From NCBI GenBank assembly GCA_944474755.1, contig OX104112.1:63209640-63273639 (forward strand): a stretch of 64,000 bases of DNA. The letters run 5' to 3'. The stretch is from Limnoperna fortunei. Its lineage: Eukaryota > Mollusca > Bivalvia > Mytilida > Modiolidae. A model generated the notes under the pieces. The model worked only from the letters and a program-made list of their open reading frames with translations, had not been told where the DNA came from and searched no databases. Of this stretch, positions 22,861 through 33,004 are shown one piece after another. Each line of letters begins with the position of its first letter. Within the stretch, counting starts at the first letter, position 1. A program made the position numbers and the translations under genes.

Positions 22861-23254
22861 GTATTTACCTTAATAGATCAATTGCTTTACTATGACCTGT
22901 ATAAAAATATAAAAACAATAATACTTTCACGTTTATATACGAAACGTTTACAGTCAGACGATTCAAAAAGCTGGCAAAGTTGAACAATCATACATTTTTA
23001 CATGCGTTAGCGCCATTTAATTTATATACACTCGAGATCATCAATTTTTATATCTTTAAATTTGTTCTTTATTGGCATCAATTATCAACATTCTATCCTC
23101 GCCTGAGCTTAAGGAGTAAATTTGCTGGATGAAGAATTTTCTTTCAAGAAAACTAGTACCATACTGGAAAGGTTCCAGTGCTCGACCCTTAAAGCAGCCC
23201 AGCGCGTACTCAGGTTACGGATCGGGTGGTTGTAAGGTAATAAAATGTAAAGCC

Positions 23255-23395
23255 TGACCAAAGACCATAATGGGGACGTGTTTGGAAAACACCTCGCTCT
23301 TTGAATGATAAAGACCTCTTTTGCAGATTTCTAAAAAGAATAGGTTCATTGTAACCGCTACAGTAGGCTACAGTCTCCTCTCGTACCTAATACTA
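23255..23395 (+). repeat. Dispersed repeat linked to SINEs
   Basis: 'aagacctcttttgcagatttctaaaaagaataggttcattgtaaccgctac' recurs at 53505-53560 ('aagacctcttttgcagatgtataaaagggattaggtgcaatgtagtcgctac') on the same strand and at 24545-24680 on the opposite strand ('gtagcggttacaatgagcccatttttgaaatttac'). Confidence 0.55.
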
Positions 23396-23574
23396 TTCTT
23401 TCAGTTTTGTAAAGCATGTGAATCGGGCTCGCCCACGTAATTTGGTCTGTTAATCCATGTTAAAGAAAGCTTTGGATTTTACACGTTGATTGCACCGACA
23501 TCATTTTAATTGTGTCGTTCATGTCCGAACTATAAATAATTTGTCATTAGGATACTAACTTAGGTTCTAAAATA

Positions 23575-23720
23575 TACTAAACCAGACGCACCTTTCGTCT
23601 ATTCAAGACTCATCGGTGGCTCTCAAACCCAAAAATCTTAAGAATGCAAATGTTAAAGGTGTTGTTGAGCTTTTATCATAAACATTCCTAAATCGTTATA
23701 CTTTAGGCCATCTATACCAT
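23575..23720. repeat. Mussel-type dispersed repeat, inverted piece
   Basis: 'ccagacgcacctttcgtctattcaagactcatcggtggctctcaaacccaaaa' is the reverse-complement side of the repeat at 50750-50900 and continues with 'aatgttaaaggtgttgttgagc'. Noncoding. Confidence 0.5.
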
Positions 23721-23979
23721 TTTGAATTTAAACCATTGTCGAAATTTTATTGGATAAAGCAAACTTCTACGTATTACCGCACGACGTCAAGAATGTTGCG
23801 TGCATAAGCTTGGTCCGTCTATCAAACCGATTAATAGCGACCACTGGGGAAGTTCAGGCTAAAAAAATTGTGTTCGTACTTTGGCCCACAACTTATAACT
23901 AAATGTTGACAACGTTTCATGCTGGTTTTACGCTTATGCACTAAATAACTTTACTTTAATTTACACAACGCGTGTTATT

Positions 23980-24400
23980 AAAAAAATCACTCACACTATA
24001 TAGGTCAGAAAGACGTGATGATGTCTTCCGATGTCAAGGCAAAAGATACAAAGGTGCCTGTTTTTATGAAGACAATCAATTTGGAGGCGGATGGTTGAGC
24101 TGGGATTTTGTACGAAAACGTATTATGATCATTCACTACAATATAACTTCCAAACTGCACCGAGATCCATCCTTCAATCTTATAATACTTCTAGAATTAC
24201 AACCTAACATTGAAGCAAGAACATGTCAGGACATATATTGAAAAGCGACGTTAACAATCAATACAAATTTCATCTGGAAGATTGGCCACCATACCGTCTG
24301 AATTGTCTCCAAGATAGCATTTATGTGATAGGATCCACAGGAGCATTAAATAATCGTGCGCAAATCAATTAAAGCATAAATCAGCTTGCTCAGGCACTTT
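23980..24400 (+). mobile_element. Tc1-like transposase C-terminal remnant of a different family
   Basis: The plus strand reads LYRSERRDDVFRCQGKRYKG, then ACFYEDNQFGGGW (24000-24110), then IHYNITSKLHRDPSFNLIIL (24133-24190), then EDWPPYRLNCLQDSIYV (24276 on) and a decayed end with INQLAQA. The family form is R-G-ERY-ACV-EDNRFGGGSVMVWG, then YRD-IL-P, then WP-YSPDLSPIEHLWD. It differs clearly from the two copies at 16 and 25 kb. Only the catalytic half is recognisable. Confidence 0.65.
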
Positions 24401-24544
24401 TTATTGATTGATTTCACATCTAGCTTGCAATATGTTTTCTATATGAGGGACGAGAACACCCTAATAAATAATAAATCAAGATAAGGGATGGACCAAACGA
24501 AATAAAAAAATTGACTAAAAAGTATAGAGTATTGGATACGACGG

Positions 24545-24680
24545 ACAATAAAAAGTCTTTGTAGCGGTTACAATGAGCCCATTTTTGAAATTTACATGAG
24601 CTTTTTATTGTGCAAGAAGGAGGAACACTTCAACAATATCATTCTCTATAGTACATAACGTGACAACCTCTTACCGAGGG
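24545..24680 (-). repeat. Dispersed repeat linked to SINEs, antisense copy
   Basis: The reverse complement matches 23255-23395 at 'ttcattgtaaccgctac'. It is similar in the same orientation to 46085-46200 ('gaaatttacaaaagggtcttcatcgtgcaagga' and 'tgacctgacaac'). Confidence 0.45.
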
Positions 24681-24716
24681 GGCCTCAGTGGCCGAGTGGT
24701 TTAGGTAGGTATATTT
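24680..24716 (+). mobile_element. SINE head fragment
   Basis: 'gggggcctcagtggccgagtggtttaggtag' is the first 30 or so bases of the tRNA-derived SINE with a perfect A box (TGGCCGAGTGG). The B box is absent. Confidence 0.5.
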
Positions 24717-24814
24717 ACGTTTTTCATTTTATTAAACAGTTTTCTGTTTTATTTTAGTACTAATTAAAAATAAACATTGTAACTTATGCATGTATCGATA
24801 CTGTAATTGAAGGT

Positions 24815-25035
24815 AATTACAAAATACCGAACACCGATGAAACTGTCAAAACAGACAATCCACAAATCAAAGACATAGAAACCGGCAACTCAAGAAAGAA
24901 CAACCAAAATATAGTAACTACAGCAATGGCTTGACTTGGTACTGGTGTAGTATTTGAGTTAGTTGACTAAAAGCGATTGGTATCATCTACCACTAGTCAT
25001 CAATAGGTGTATCCAACAATCATCGTAGCACCATA
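24815..25035. repeat. Dispersed repeat, second copy
   Basis: Shares with 8210-8540 'acaaaataccgaacaccgatgaaactgtcaaaa', 'atatag-aactaca-caatgg', 'gagttagttga-taaaa' and 'aataggtgtatccaacaatcatcgtagca'. It lies directly before the Tc1-like copy 2. Confidence 0.65.
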
Positions 25036-25199
25036 TTTTCACAAAGTTATCGATATTTTTCGACAAGGAAGTGGTATCTAAAGTAAAACGTTTTATATGC
25101 GCGGATCCTTTGCTTGATAATTACATAATTATCAAGCAATGGATCTGGCAAAAGTGACAAGTGACTTTCAATACAACAGAAAGTGCTAGTTACCAACAT

Positions 25200-26680
25200 T
25201 CTTTTAAAAAAAAAAACTTGTGCGTTTGAATCACCCTTTACACTATCGTTTACAAAACCCAGGTATGCATCAAGGAATTTGTACTCGTGCAATAAAATGC
25301 TGCCATTCCAAGAATGGACCATAATCAGGCGTCTTCAGGTTGATACGTTACAAATTGATGTTGCTCTTGAATTAAATGTCAAAAAAGAGGTTTCAGCAGA
25401 CTGGGTCATCGCAGGCCACGAATAACAACATCGGTTCAAGATCGCTATATCAGGGTTTTCCACTTGCGAAATACTAGTCGAACTGCTAAGGTGACAACAA
25501 CTGCTGATGGTATACCCTATTTAATTAGAATATTAGCTCAGACAGTACTCATAAGTCTTCGATGACAGCAAATTCGTCAACGTTTACCCTTCTGTGCCCT
25601 GATGTTAGCCCAGAACCATATACAGAACGTCTTTGCTTATGTAACACATTAAGGGTTTGAAAATAAGCGCAATATTTTATGATCCGTACCTAAATTTGGT
25701 TAAAATCAATAAATTGTCAACGGCTGAACGTTATAGAGACCATAGGCTGAAACCACACTTCCTGTCTGCAATCATTCGATGGTGGAACTTATTTCAGCAT
25801 GATAAAATTCGGCAACATGCAGCTCGTGTTACAACGATTGTGTTGCTAATAGCAATAACAATGAGCTACTCTTATCCCTCGAAGTCGCCAGATTGAATCC
25901 AATTGAGCGTCTGCGAGACGAACTTGGGAAACGTGTGCGCAGGCGCCAACTTTAACCGCAAACACTAGTTCAACTAACCAATGCGTTACAAGATAAGTGG
26001 GAAAGAATTCCAAAGAAAATAAAATCATTGATCGAGTCCGCGATACAGGAGAGTGATAGGTGTACTTGGCGGTCACACATTTTGTGTCAACGGAAACAAA
26101 ACACCATTAGTACATGAAAATTTAGAAATGAATTCCGATACCCTTTCCCATTCTTTGTGTTCAATTTGGTTTTGATATTATATAAGCGTTATGTGCAATA
26201 TTCCTATAAAGTATTCATATAAAAATTGCACGATTTTTGTTGTAAAGGGTAGGTGTTAGATTTAAAGGTTAAATAAAATAGTAAAGAAAAGCGACGGAAC
26301 AACAAGAGCCAAAATGAAGGGACAGTTACTAATCTATATATATAAACATACACAAAAACCAAAAACACAAAAAACAGAAAGACAGTAACCTTACTTTTAT
26401 ATTATTAGAAAAAATGTAAAGGCAAAAACAAGCAAAACATGCGAAGCATAGCACATAACTGACACTTCCGGTTCTTCAATGTGTTCGTGACTGGTGTTGG
26501 TCATTCGCTGTTTATACTTATCGTGTCAACCGTGAGTCGCAAATTCTAAGCGGACTTTGTATGTAAAGGTGAGCTCGAATTCCACCGTAATTGATAATAT
26601 TTATGTCAAAAGTGAAGGTTTTAAGCGGCTTCTCCCGAAAAGCGTTTCCCCATGTAAAATCAGAGTAAAAGCCTAAAATT
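25200..26680 (+). mobile_element. Decayed Tc1-like transposon, copy 2
   Basis: Plus strand, related to copy 1 over its whole length. Pieces: MLPFQEWTIIRRLQVDTLQ (25300), the linker match at about 25410-25440, RYRDHRLKPHFLSAIIRW with FQHDKIRQHAARVTT (25740-25845), PSKSPD, then NPIERLRDELGKRVRRRQL (about 25900), ALQDKWERIPKKIKSLIESA and a final TWRSH. 'QHDNARPHTAR' is the family form of FQHDKIRQHAAR. The 3' flank (26440-26660) aligns with 17110-17390. Many stops. Copies 1 and 2 have diverged strongly from each other. Confidence 0.75.
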
Positions 26681-26689
26681 ATGGAAGAA

Positions 26690-27215
26690 TGCGTCAAATT
26701 TCAAGGTTACAATCGACAAAAAAAGTTATAATTTTTTGCAAAAAAGATGTTTCCGCCCATTAACTAAAAAAGTTTTCGATTGATTTCAATAAAACTTTGA
26801 AATATAGTTTCATATTGGGTGGATTAAAAGCATGTAGATTTTTGTGGAAATCAATCAGGTTTTAAGGTCTTAGTTGCAAAGAAAAAGTTAGAATTTTTAC
26901 AAAAATGTTGTTTCCGGAAAATAAATAAAAAAATGCATTTGATTTTAATGGAACTTTGGAATGAAGTTTCATAGATGGTAAGAAGCCTATCGACTTTGTT
27001 GAAATCCGCGAAATTTTAATGTCACAATTGAGAACAAATGTTAGAAAGTTTTAGAAAACTGACGTTTCCGTGAAATAACTTAAAAAGTGTGCGTTAAGGT
27101 TTGATTTTAATGAAAATTTAAGGATATTATTACATATCAAGGGTTAGAAGCTCATTGATGCTGGAGGAACTCTTTCAAATGTCCAAGTCACCATTCGACA
27201 AGAAGAGTTAGAATT
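26690..27215. repeat. Degenerate tandem array, about 160-bp unit
   Basis: Three to four units. Each has 'caa-ttt-aaggt-aca-tcgac', 'aaaagttagaattttt', 'caaaaa-tgtttccg--aaataa', 'aaaaagt', 'ttgattttaatgaaacttt-gaa', 'agtttcata' and 'ggt-agaagc'. Units begin near 26695, 26858, 27008 and 27173. They are diverged, with indels, and noncoding. Confidence 0.6.
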
Positions 27216-27442
27216 TTTTTTATTTTCAAAATTTAAACGTTGATATCAATGATCGCTAGATCAGCGTTTTCTAGCTTACATTTGTCAGTGCTATCCACAT
27301 TGAAATTTCATTAATGTTTACTATTTTTTTAATTTAATCATATAAACTCTGTATCTTTCCTAAGTCGGTTCTAACTTGTCATAAAACAAATATTTGAGGA
27401 TAGTTTCAATGACGCGACTCTGATAATTTATTAGCTGCTGAA

Positions 27443-27538
27443 ATATCACTTCAAATTAGACAACCGATATCACTTCAAATTAGACAACCGATATCACTTC
27501 AAATAAGACAACCGATATCACTTCAAATTAGACAACCG
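27443..27538. repeat. Minisatellite, 4 x 24 bp
   Basis: Four head-to-tail copies of 'atatcacttcaaattagacaaccg' with a first-position change in later units and one t-to-a change in the third. Almost no divergence, so recent. Confidence 0.9.
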
Positions 27539-27539
27539 T

Positions 27540-28970
27540 TAACTTGCTCATTGTCATGTCCTTGAAAAAATCAAATCCAAATATGGTAAAACCTACCTAT
27601 CTCTAAGAAAAAGTCCGATCCCATCTAATTGGCAACAACGATCAACTAAGTCGTGATGAGGGGCATAGATGTTGTGAAAAAGCCATAAAACTAGGTGTGA
27701 TGAATTCCTGTTTAAATACTGTAGAGATAAGATATTTTTACTTGACAAAGTTTTAAGAAAAATAAATAGAATGAAAAAATTGGTTAAATATGTTAAACAA
27801 CCTTGAAAATTATTATGAACATTTGTACCAATAGATAGACGATAATAAGATGGACAGCCTTAAAAATTGAAATAGGATAAAATTTAAAATTGCTTATTGG
27901 GATTAGCTTAAAAATTGCATTCATATATCTCAGCAGAACAAAATTGTCTATTTACAAAAACTTTAAAGGACTGTTATAAGTCATTTTTATAATAAATACA
28001 TATCGTCGTATTCAGTAACGTTTTAGAGGACATGCGTGCATTAAATAAGTATTTTACTTTGATAGTCCATAATCAGAGTATGAAACATTGGGTATGACTG
28101 ATAGTCCAAACTCAGAATTAAATAGCGAGCAAGGTATAAATATATTATTTTTTGTCATAAGCAAGATTTATCTGTTTACATTTTTACAACAAATATGAGT
28201 CGCCTTCTGCTTAGTATACAAAGTTAAAATTAAACTCTACGTTCACTTTAGTCACTGTTTCTTATTATATTTTTTTTAATTTCTTTATACATGTTATTAT
28301 GGTTTTTGTCTAATTAACAAAAAAAACAAAATTGAGATTTATTTAATTGAGATCAATGAAAGCATGTTATCACTCACCTGGAACACAAATGACTTCAACT
28401 ATATTTAAATCTTTGCAATTTACAGTTTCAGTCTAGTTGTAATAGCTTTTAAGATACTGGGCAAAAACTAAATATTTCTTAAAAATTAAATAGGTTTGAG
28501 TGAAAGTTAACTATTTTTTTAATATTCTAGATCGAACACAATCTACAAAGTAAGTACGCTTATCAATATTCAAAAAGCGCAATAGGGAAAGTTCATATTT
28601 TTGAGGGTATGGGCGATGTGTTTACAGTTCCATGTTAGTTCTTGATAATATTTATGACTAGTCAATATTTCTATCATGGAGTTTATAGTAATCAATACCG
28701 AAATATTTAATGTTTTAAGCGGTATTTTCAATTTTCCTATTTCATTACAGCACAGCTTACCATGATAAGTCATTAAGCGACTGTGCTATGTATGAAGAAT
28801 CGACGTTCCAACAAGGTCTACGACTACTTTATTTGTTTGAATTATCTACAATACTATAAAGTAATATTTTGCTCAGATTGAATCATTATTACTCCAAATT
28901 AGCTGCGCATACACATGTATAAAACGAATATTCATACGCTCGTCTTTTTGCCGAAAATACGAATTTAGTT
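27540..28970. other. AT-rich noncoding DNA
   Basis: Apart from the possible LINE fragment at 28570-28773 and a short dispersed repeat at 28425-28490 (also at 1640-1690), nothing is recognised. Confidence 0.45.
28570..28773 (-). mobile_element. Possible LINE C-terminal fragment
   Basis: A minus-strand 67-codon stretch (MTYHGKLCCNEIGKLKIPLK, then INSMIEILTSHKYYQEL) resembles the 'GELGK-P-' region that follows the RT thumb in elements like the one at 39.5-44.1 kb. Similarity is from memory of the family only, with no diagnostic residues. It could be chance. Confidence 0.25.
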
Positions 28971-29991
28971 CCATTACTTACGAATACGAATACGAAAACT
29001 TTATTTTGATTCGGTACATTTTACAACAATAAACATAAGCTCTATTGAGCTTTTAACAGAATATACATGCAAAGCAAACAATAACAGTTAGCATGCAGCA
29101 CATACAAAGCACATACAAAGCAAACATAAAAGAAAAGCAAATATCACATTTTAAAAAAAGTATCACACATTAAGACAGTAAGATTAAAAATAAGTACATA
29201 CTTAAAAGAAAAACACATTAAGACAATTAAGACAATTTTAAGAAAAAGACATACTAGTATTAAGACAAAATTAAGACATTTTTAAAACAATTTAGGGCAA
29301 TAAGAGCATGAGGCATACAGTTACATTAATGATGAGGACATACTATGAATAAAATATATATAGTGTATTAAAAATATATCAAGTAATTCCATAAATTAAT
29401 ATAGCACTAAGAATATAATCATTCCAGCATAAGCAGGGTTACTATTGAGCAGCAATTTAAAAGTTACTTAAAATAGACACAGTTAAATTTTAAAATATTA
29501 AAAGAGAAGTCACAAGAATAGCAGATATAAAAAGCAGATCAAGCTATTTGCATGCAGAGCAGCGGCATACAGAACCATTCCAGGACTGAATCAAGCTTCT
29601 AAACTGATAAAATCTATTTTCAGTCCTGAAATGGTCTGGGAGACTGTTCCAGAGAGTGGCAGCAGCAAAGCGAAAGCTTTTCTTACCGTAAGTGCTGGTT
29701 TTAACTTGAGGTAATTCTAATACATTATTATACCTGAAAGCATATTTATGAGATTTTAAAATGACAAGATCTTGTAGAAAAACAGGAGCTAAACTATTAA
29801 GTAATTTAAAAGTTTCCACTGCCATTGTTCTTTGACGTCTAATATGCAGGGAGGGAATCTTAGCTAGTTCCAAAAGTTCCTCGTAAGAGCTGGACATGTC
29901 ATCGTACACAAAACGTAGTGCCCTTTCCTGCACTTTTTCTAGCTTTATAGAATTTTCACCTGAACAAAAATGCCACGCTAATGGGCAAAAG

Positions 29992-30828
29992 TTAAAATTG
30001 CTTAGGATGAAAGTATGAAAAATTGTAAGTCTGGTGAGTTTGTTTAAAAAAAGGTCCCAAACGTTTGAGAATATTTAGCTGCTGGGGTGCCTTCCTGCAT
30101 AAATTTCTAATATGAATATCAAAGTTAAGTTTATAATCAATTTCAATACCCAATAGTTTTACAGTACTTTCACATGATAAACTGGCAGAGTGAATATTAA
30201 TACATGGTTGTTTTTCAAAAGTTTGTTTGCCAACAGCTAAGACCTGAAATTTGTCTGGATTTGCTTGCATTTTATTGATTTTAAACCATTCAATGAGCTT
30301 CATGGACTCAGATTCCAAAGTAGAGATTAATAAATTGTAATCAGGTGAGCAGAATGACAAAGTATTGTCATCGGTATAGTTATACAATGTACCATGTTTA
30401 ATAAATAGAAATATATCATTGATAAACACATTGAACAAAAGGGGCCCAAGAATAGATCCTTGGGGAACACCTTTGTAGATGTCAGCCCAACTACTAAGAA
30501 TACCGTTAAGTTTGATCTGTTGTTTACGATTGGTTAAAAACGATTCAAGGAGGGATACAGAATGTTGGGAAACCCCATAGGCCGATAATTTATCAAGCAG
30601 AATTTCGTGGGGGAGGCAATCAAACGCCTTAGATAAATCCATTAAAACTGCAGCAATGTAATAGTTTTTATCTAGGGCTGCACGCCAATCCTCTAGTAGC
30701 CTTAGTAGTGTGGTCTGACAACCATGGCCTTTACGAAAGGCACATAAATATGGATGAAATATAGCATCAAAATATTCACTTAGCTGAGTTTCTAAAACTT
30801 TTTCATATACTTTTGAAAATATAGACAA
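29992..30828 (-). pseudogene. LINE reverse transcriptase core
   Basis: Open stretch of 278 codons carrying the RT fingers and palm: SIFSKVYEKVLETQL, HPYLCAFRKGHGCQTTLLRL, VLMDLSKAFDCLPHEILL, KGVPQGSILGPLLFNVFIND and LYNYTDDNTLSF. The catalytic box is YTDD where family members usually have YADD. The two aspartates remain. The N-terminal RT part lies in another frame (31403-30792), separated by a frameshift in a T run near 30868. The frame is lost again near 30.05 kb before the C-terminal segment at 29933-29544. Confidence 0.8.
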
Positions 30829-32076
30829 AACACTAACAGGCCTATAATTAGACTTTTCCAGCCAGTTATTTTTTTTAACAGAGTAGTGACTTGTGCCTGT
30901 TTTAACCTATCTGGAAAAATTCCAGTTTCAACAGAGATATTTATAAGTGAAGTTAAATGAGGTACAATTTCATTTTTAAAGTTTTTAACGATCTTTGCTG
31001 GAATGCCATCTACACCAGTAGCTTTCTTAGTATTCATTTTACAAAACATTTTGTGTACAATACTTTCATTAATTTTTTTTAAATCAAAAGAGGAAGTACA
31101 TGAATTATCATTTCTATCTGATATAATATGAGATATACTAGGGTGTGTGGATTTATCATAATGGACGCCTTCACCAATCTTATTCGCTACCGTAGCAAAA
31201 ATTGTGTTAAAATGATTTGCAACTTCAGTTGTATCGTTAACAATTTTATCATTTTCATGTAGTACAATTTTTTGATCGCCATTATGGCACTTATTTGAAA
31301 AAAATGGTTTGACAGTTGACCATAAATCACAATTTTTTTGCACCACCTGTACACCTTTCCAGAAAATATTGTCTAGTTGACTTCTTTTTAAGCTTTGTAA
31401 CAAAATTTCGTTGTTTTCTGTAATTATCCCAGGTTCTTGTATTTGGGTTTTTTGTGTACTGAGTGTAAAGCATATGTTTTTTTGTAAATGGCTTTACGCA
31501 GCTCCCTGTTCATGCAAGGCAATGGCCGTTTTCTTGGTTTTCTTGTTTTAATTGGAGCATGTTTATTTAGTAGTTCAGTAAAATTGTTTTCATACTGCTG
31601 GTATATCTCATTAGCATTTGTCTTATCAGATGTTTCTGTAGGTGTTATTTGTCGCAGTTCATTACTAAATTTGTCTATATCAAAATTTTTATAACTCCAG
31701 TATGATATTGATTGTTGTCTTTGAAATTGTACCTTACCCTTCAGTGACACAGATATCATGTTGTGACAGTCGCTTATACCAGTGGGTGTATTTTGAATGT
31801 TAAAACACAAATTTCTTACGTTAGTTAGAATTACATCTACTAGAGATGGAATACAGCCTTTCTTGTAACAAGTAGGATTGTCTATTAGTTGTGATAAGTC
31901 AAAAATATCACAGATATCATATAGTGTCTGACTTTAGACTCAGTTATCATATCAAAATTCAGATCACCTAGTGCTAATATATTGTCATAATTTACATAAC
32001 ATTTATCCAAATTTATAGTAAAGTTTTCTGAAAAAACTAGATCAGAGATAGATGGAGGTTTATAAATTCCCATTAT

Positions 32077-32943
32077 TTACCATTTATTACAGTTAATATA
32101 AATTTCTAAACTGATGTTTTCTAAGATCTTACATTCATGGTCCTGGCGTCTGCTGGATGCAAAGTCAGAGTTTATCAGCATAAGGATTCCACCTCCTTTG
32201 TCGTCTCTGTCTCTTCTCAGCAGCTTGTACCCGGGAACATAAAATAAACTATCATTGAAAGTTTGATCAATTTTAGTTTCTGCTACGATCAAGAGATCAA
32301 CTAGTTTGTCTTGTAGTAGTTCTTTAAGTTCATCAAACTTGTATCTTATACTATTTATGTTGAGGTATGCAGCTGTGAAATTTCTGGGGTACTTTGTACG
32401 TGTGTCCCTCAGGGTTTGAAAACCAATACCTTGTTCTGATGAAGAAGATATATTTAGCGATTTATTTCCTGGCACATCTTCAATAAGGTCTATGTCATCT
32501 TGTTCGAAATAAAAATCCGAGACATGTGGTAGAGTACATAAATTACAAAACCAATCTTCAGAAGAGTTTGAAAGTTTATTGTAATCTATTACTGATAACT
32601 GTATGCATTTAGCGTGATACCAAAAGGAACATCCATCTGGCTTGTTGCAATTCTCACATGGATATTTAACGGGACCCGGGTTGAGTGACACGTCTCCACA
32701 TAAAAGAAGTAAAAGACAAATGTACAGGTTGTGTTTTCTCATACTAAGCTTGGTCTCATTCGTTTGATGGACGACATGTTTGTTGTTATTTTTTCGGGGT
32801 ATAAACGATTGAAGTACTAAATCATTCAAAATAATGTGTTTCTTTATACTTGATACATAATTTCCGCAGCTGACATGGTGGTTGAAATCATTTTGATGAG
32901 TTACAATGTTTGTCGTTTGGTGCCAAACGTTGAAAAACACCAA
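32077..32943 (-). pseudogene. LINE ORF: 2A-like leader, PHD-like finger and start of APE endonuclease
   Basis: An open stretch of 288 codons. A second in-frame ATG at 32742 would start a 24-residue leader: basic MRKHN, hydrophobic LYICLLLLLC, then GDVSLNPGP. Such leaders in CR1/L2-type elements are known to combine a signal-like segment with 2A ribosome skipping between the last G and P; here that is inferred from the motif. The PHD-like finger after it is shortened: CENCNKPDGC runs directly into SFWYHAKC, so the usual middle Cys pair spacing is lost. The endonuclease part begins at LNINS and stops at a TAA after NCNKW, where other elements continue. Confidence 0.75.
32671..32697 (-). other. 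2A-like ribosome-skipping motif GDVSLNPGP
   Basis: Minus-strand codons GGA GAC GTG TCA CTC AAC CCG GGT CCC encode GDVSLNPGP, which fits the D-V/I-x-x-N-P-G-P 2A core. It sits right after a run of leucines (LYICLLLLLC) and right before the PHD-like finger of the LINE protein. The motif is seen directly; that it acts in skipping is inferred from known 2A sequences of non-LTR elements. Confidence 0.8.
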
Positions 32944-33004
32944 AAAGTATGATTAATATTACGCTGACATTTACCCCTGGCGCCATCTTGAACTGTCAGT
33001 ATTT

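Larger units (their letters stand above)
28976..33000 (-). mobile_element. Nearly full-length CR1/L2-like LINE with 2A-like motif, PHD-like finger, APE endonuclease and RT
   Basis: Minus-strand element of about 4 kb. In order: leader with GDVSLNPGP (32671-32697), a PHD-like finger (CENC, WYHAKC, WFCNLC), an APE endonuclease (LNINSIRYKFDEL, VAETKID, GDLNFDM, PSLVDVILTN, SDCH), the connector NYRKQRNFVTKLKRSQL, RT (KKATGVDGIPAKIV, VLMDLSKAFDCLPHE, KGVPQGSILGPLLFN, YTDD at 30367-30378) and a typical C-terminal tail (LPQVKTSTYGKKSFRFAAAT). The 3' end near 28976-28998 is a short tandem tail, read as GTATTC repeats on the element strand. The 5' end near 33000 is set by 'ggcgccatcttgaactgtcag'. Breaks: a TAA where KWLIMGIYKPPS is expected (about 32068), and frameshifts near 31.93, 31.43, 30.87 and 30.05 kb. 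It cannot make full-length protein. Confidence 0.85.

Noticed and set aside
27443..27538. CRISPR-like array
   Set aside because: The 24-bp units are head-to-tail without spacers, in a eukaryotic genome; it is a minisatellite.
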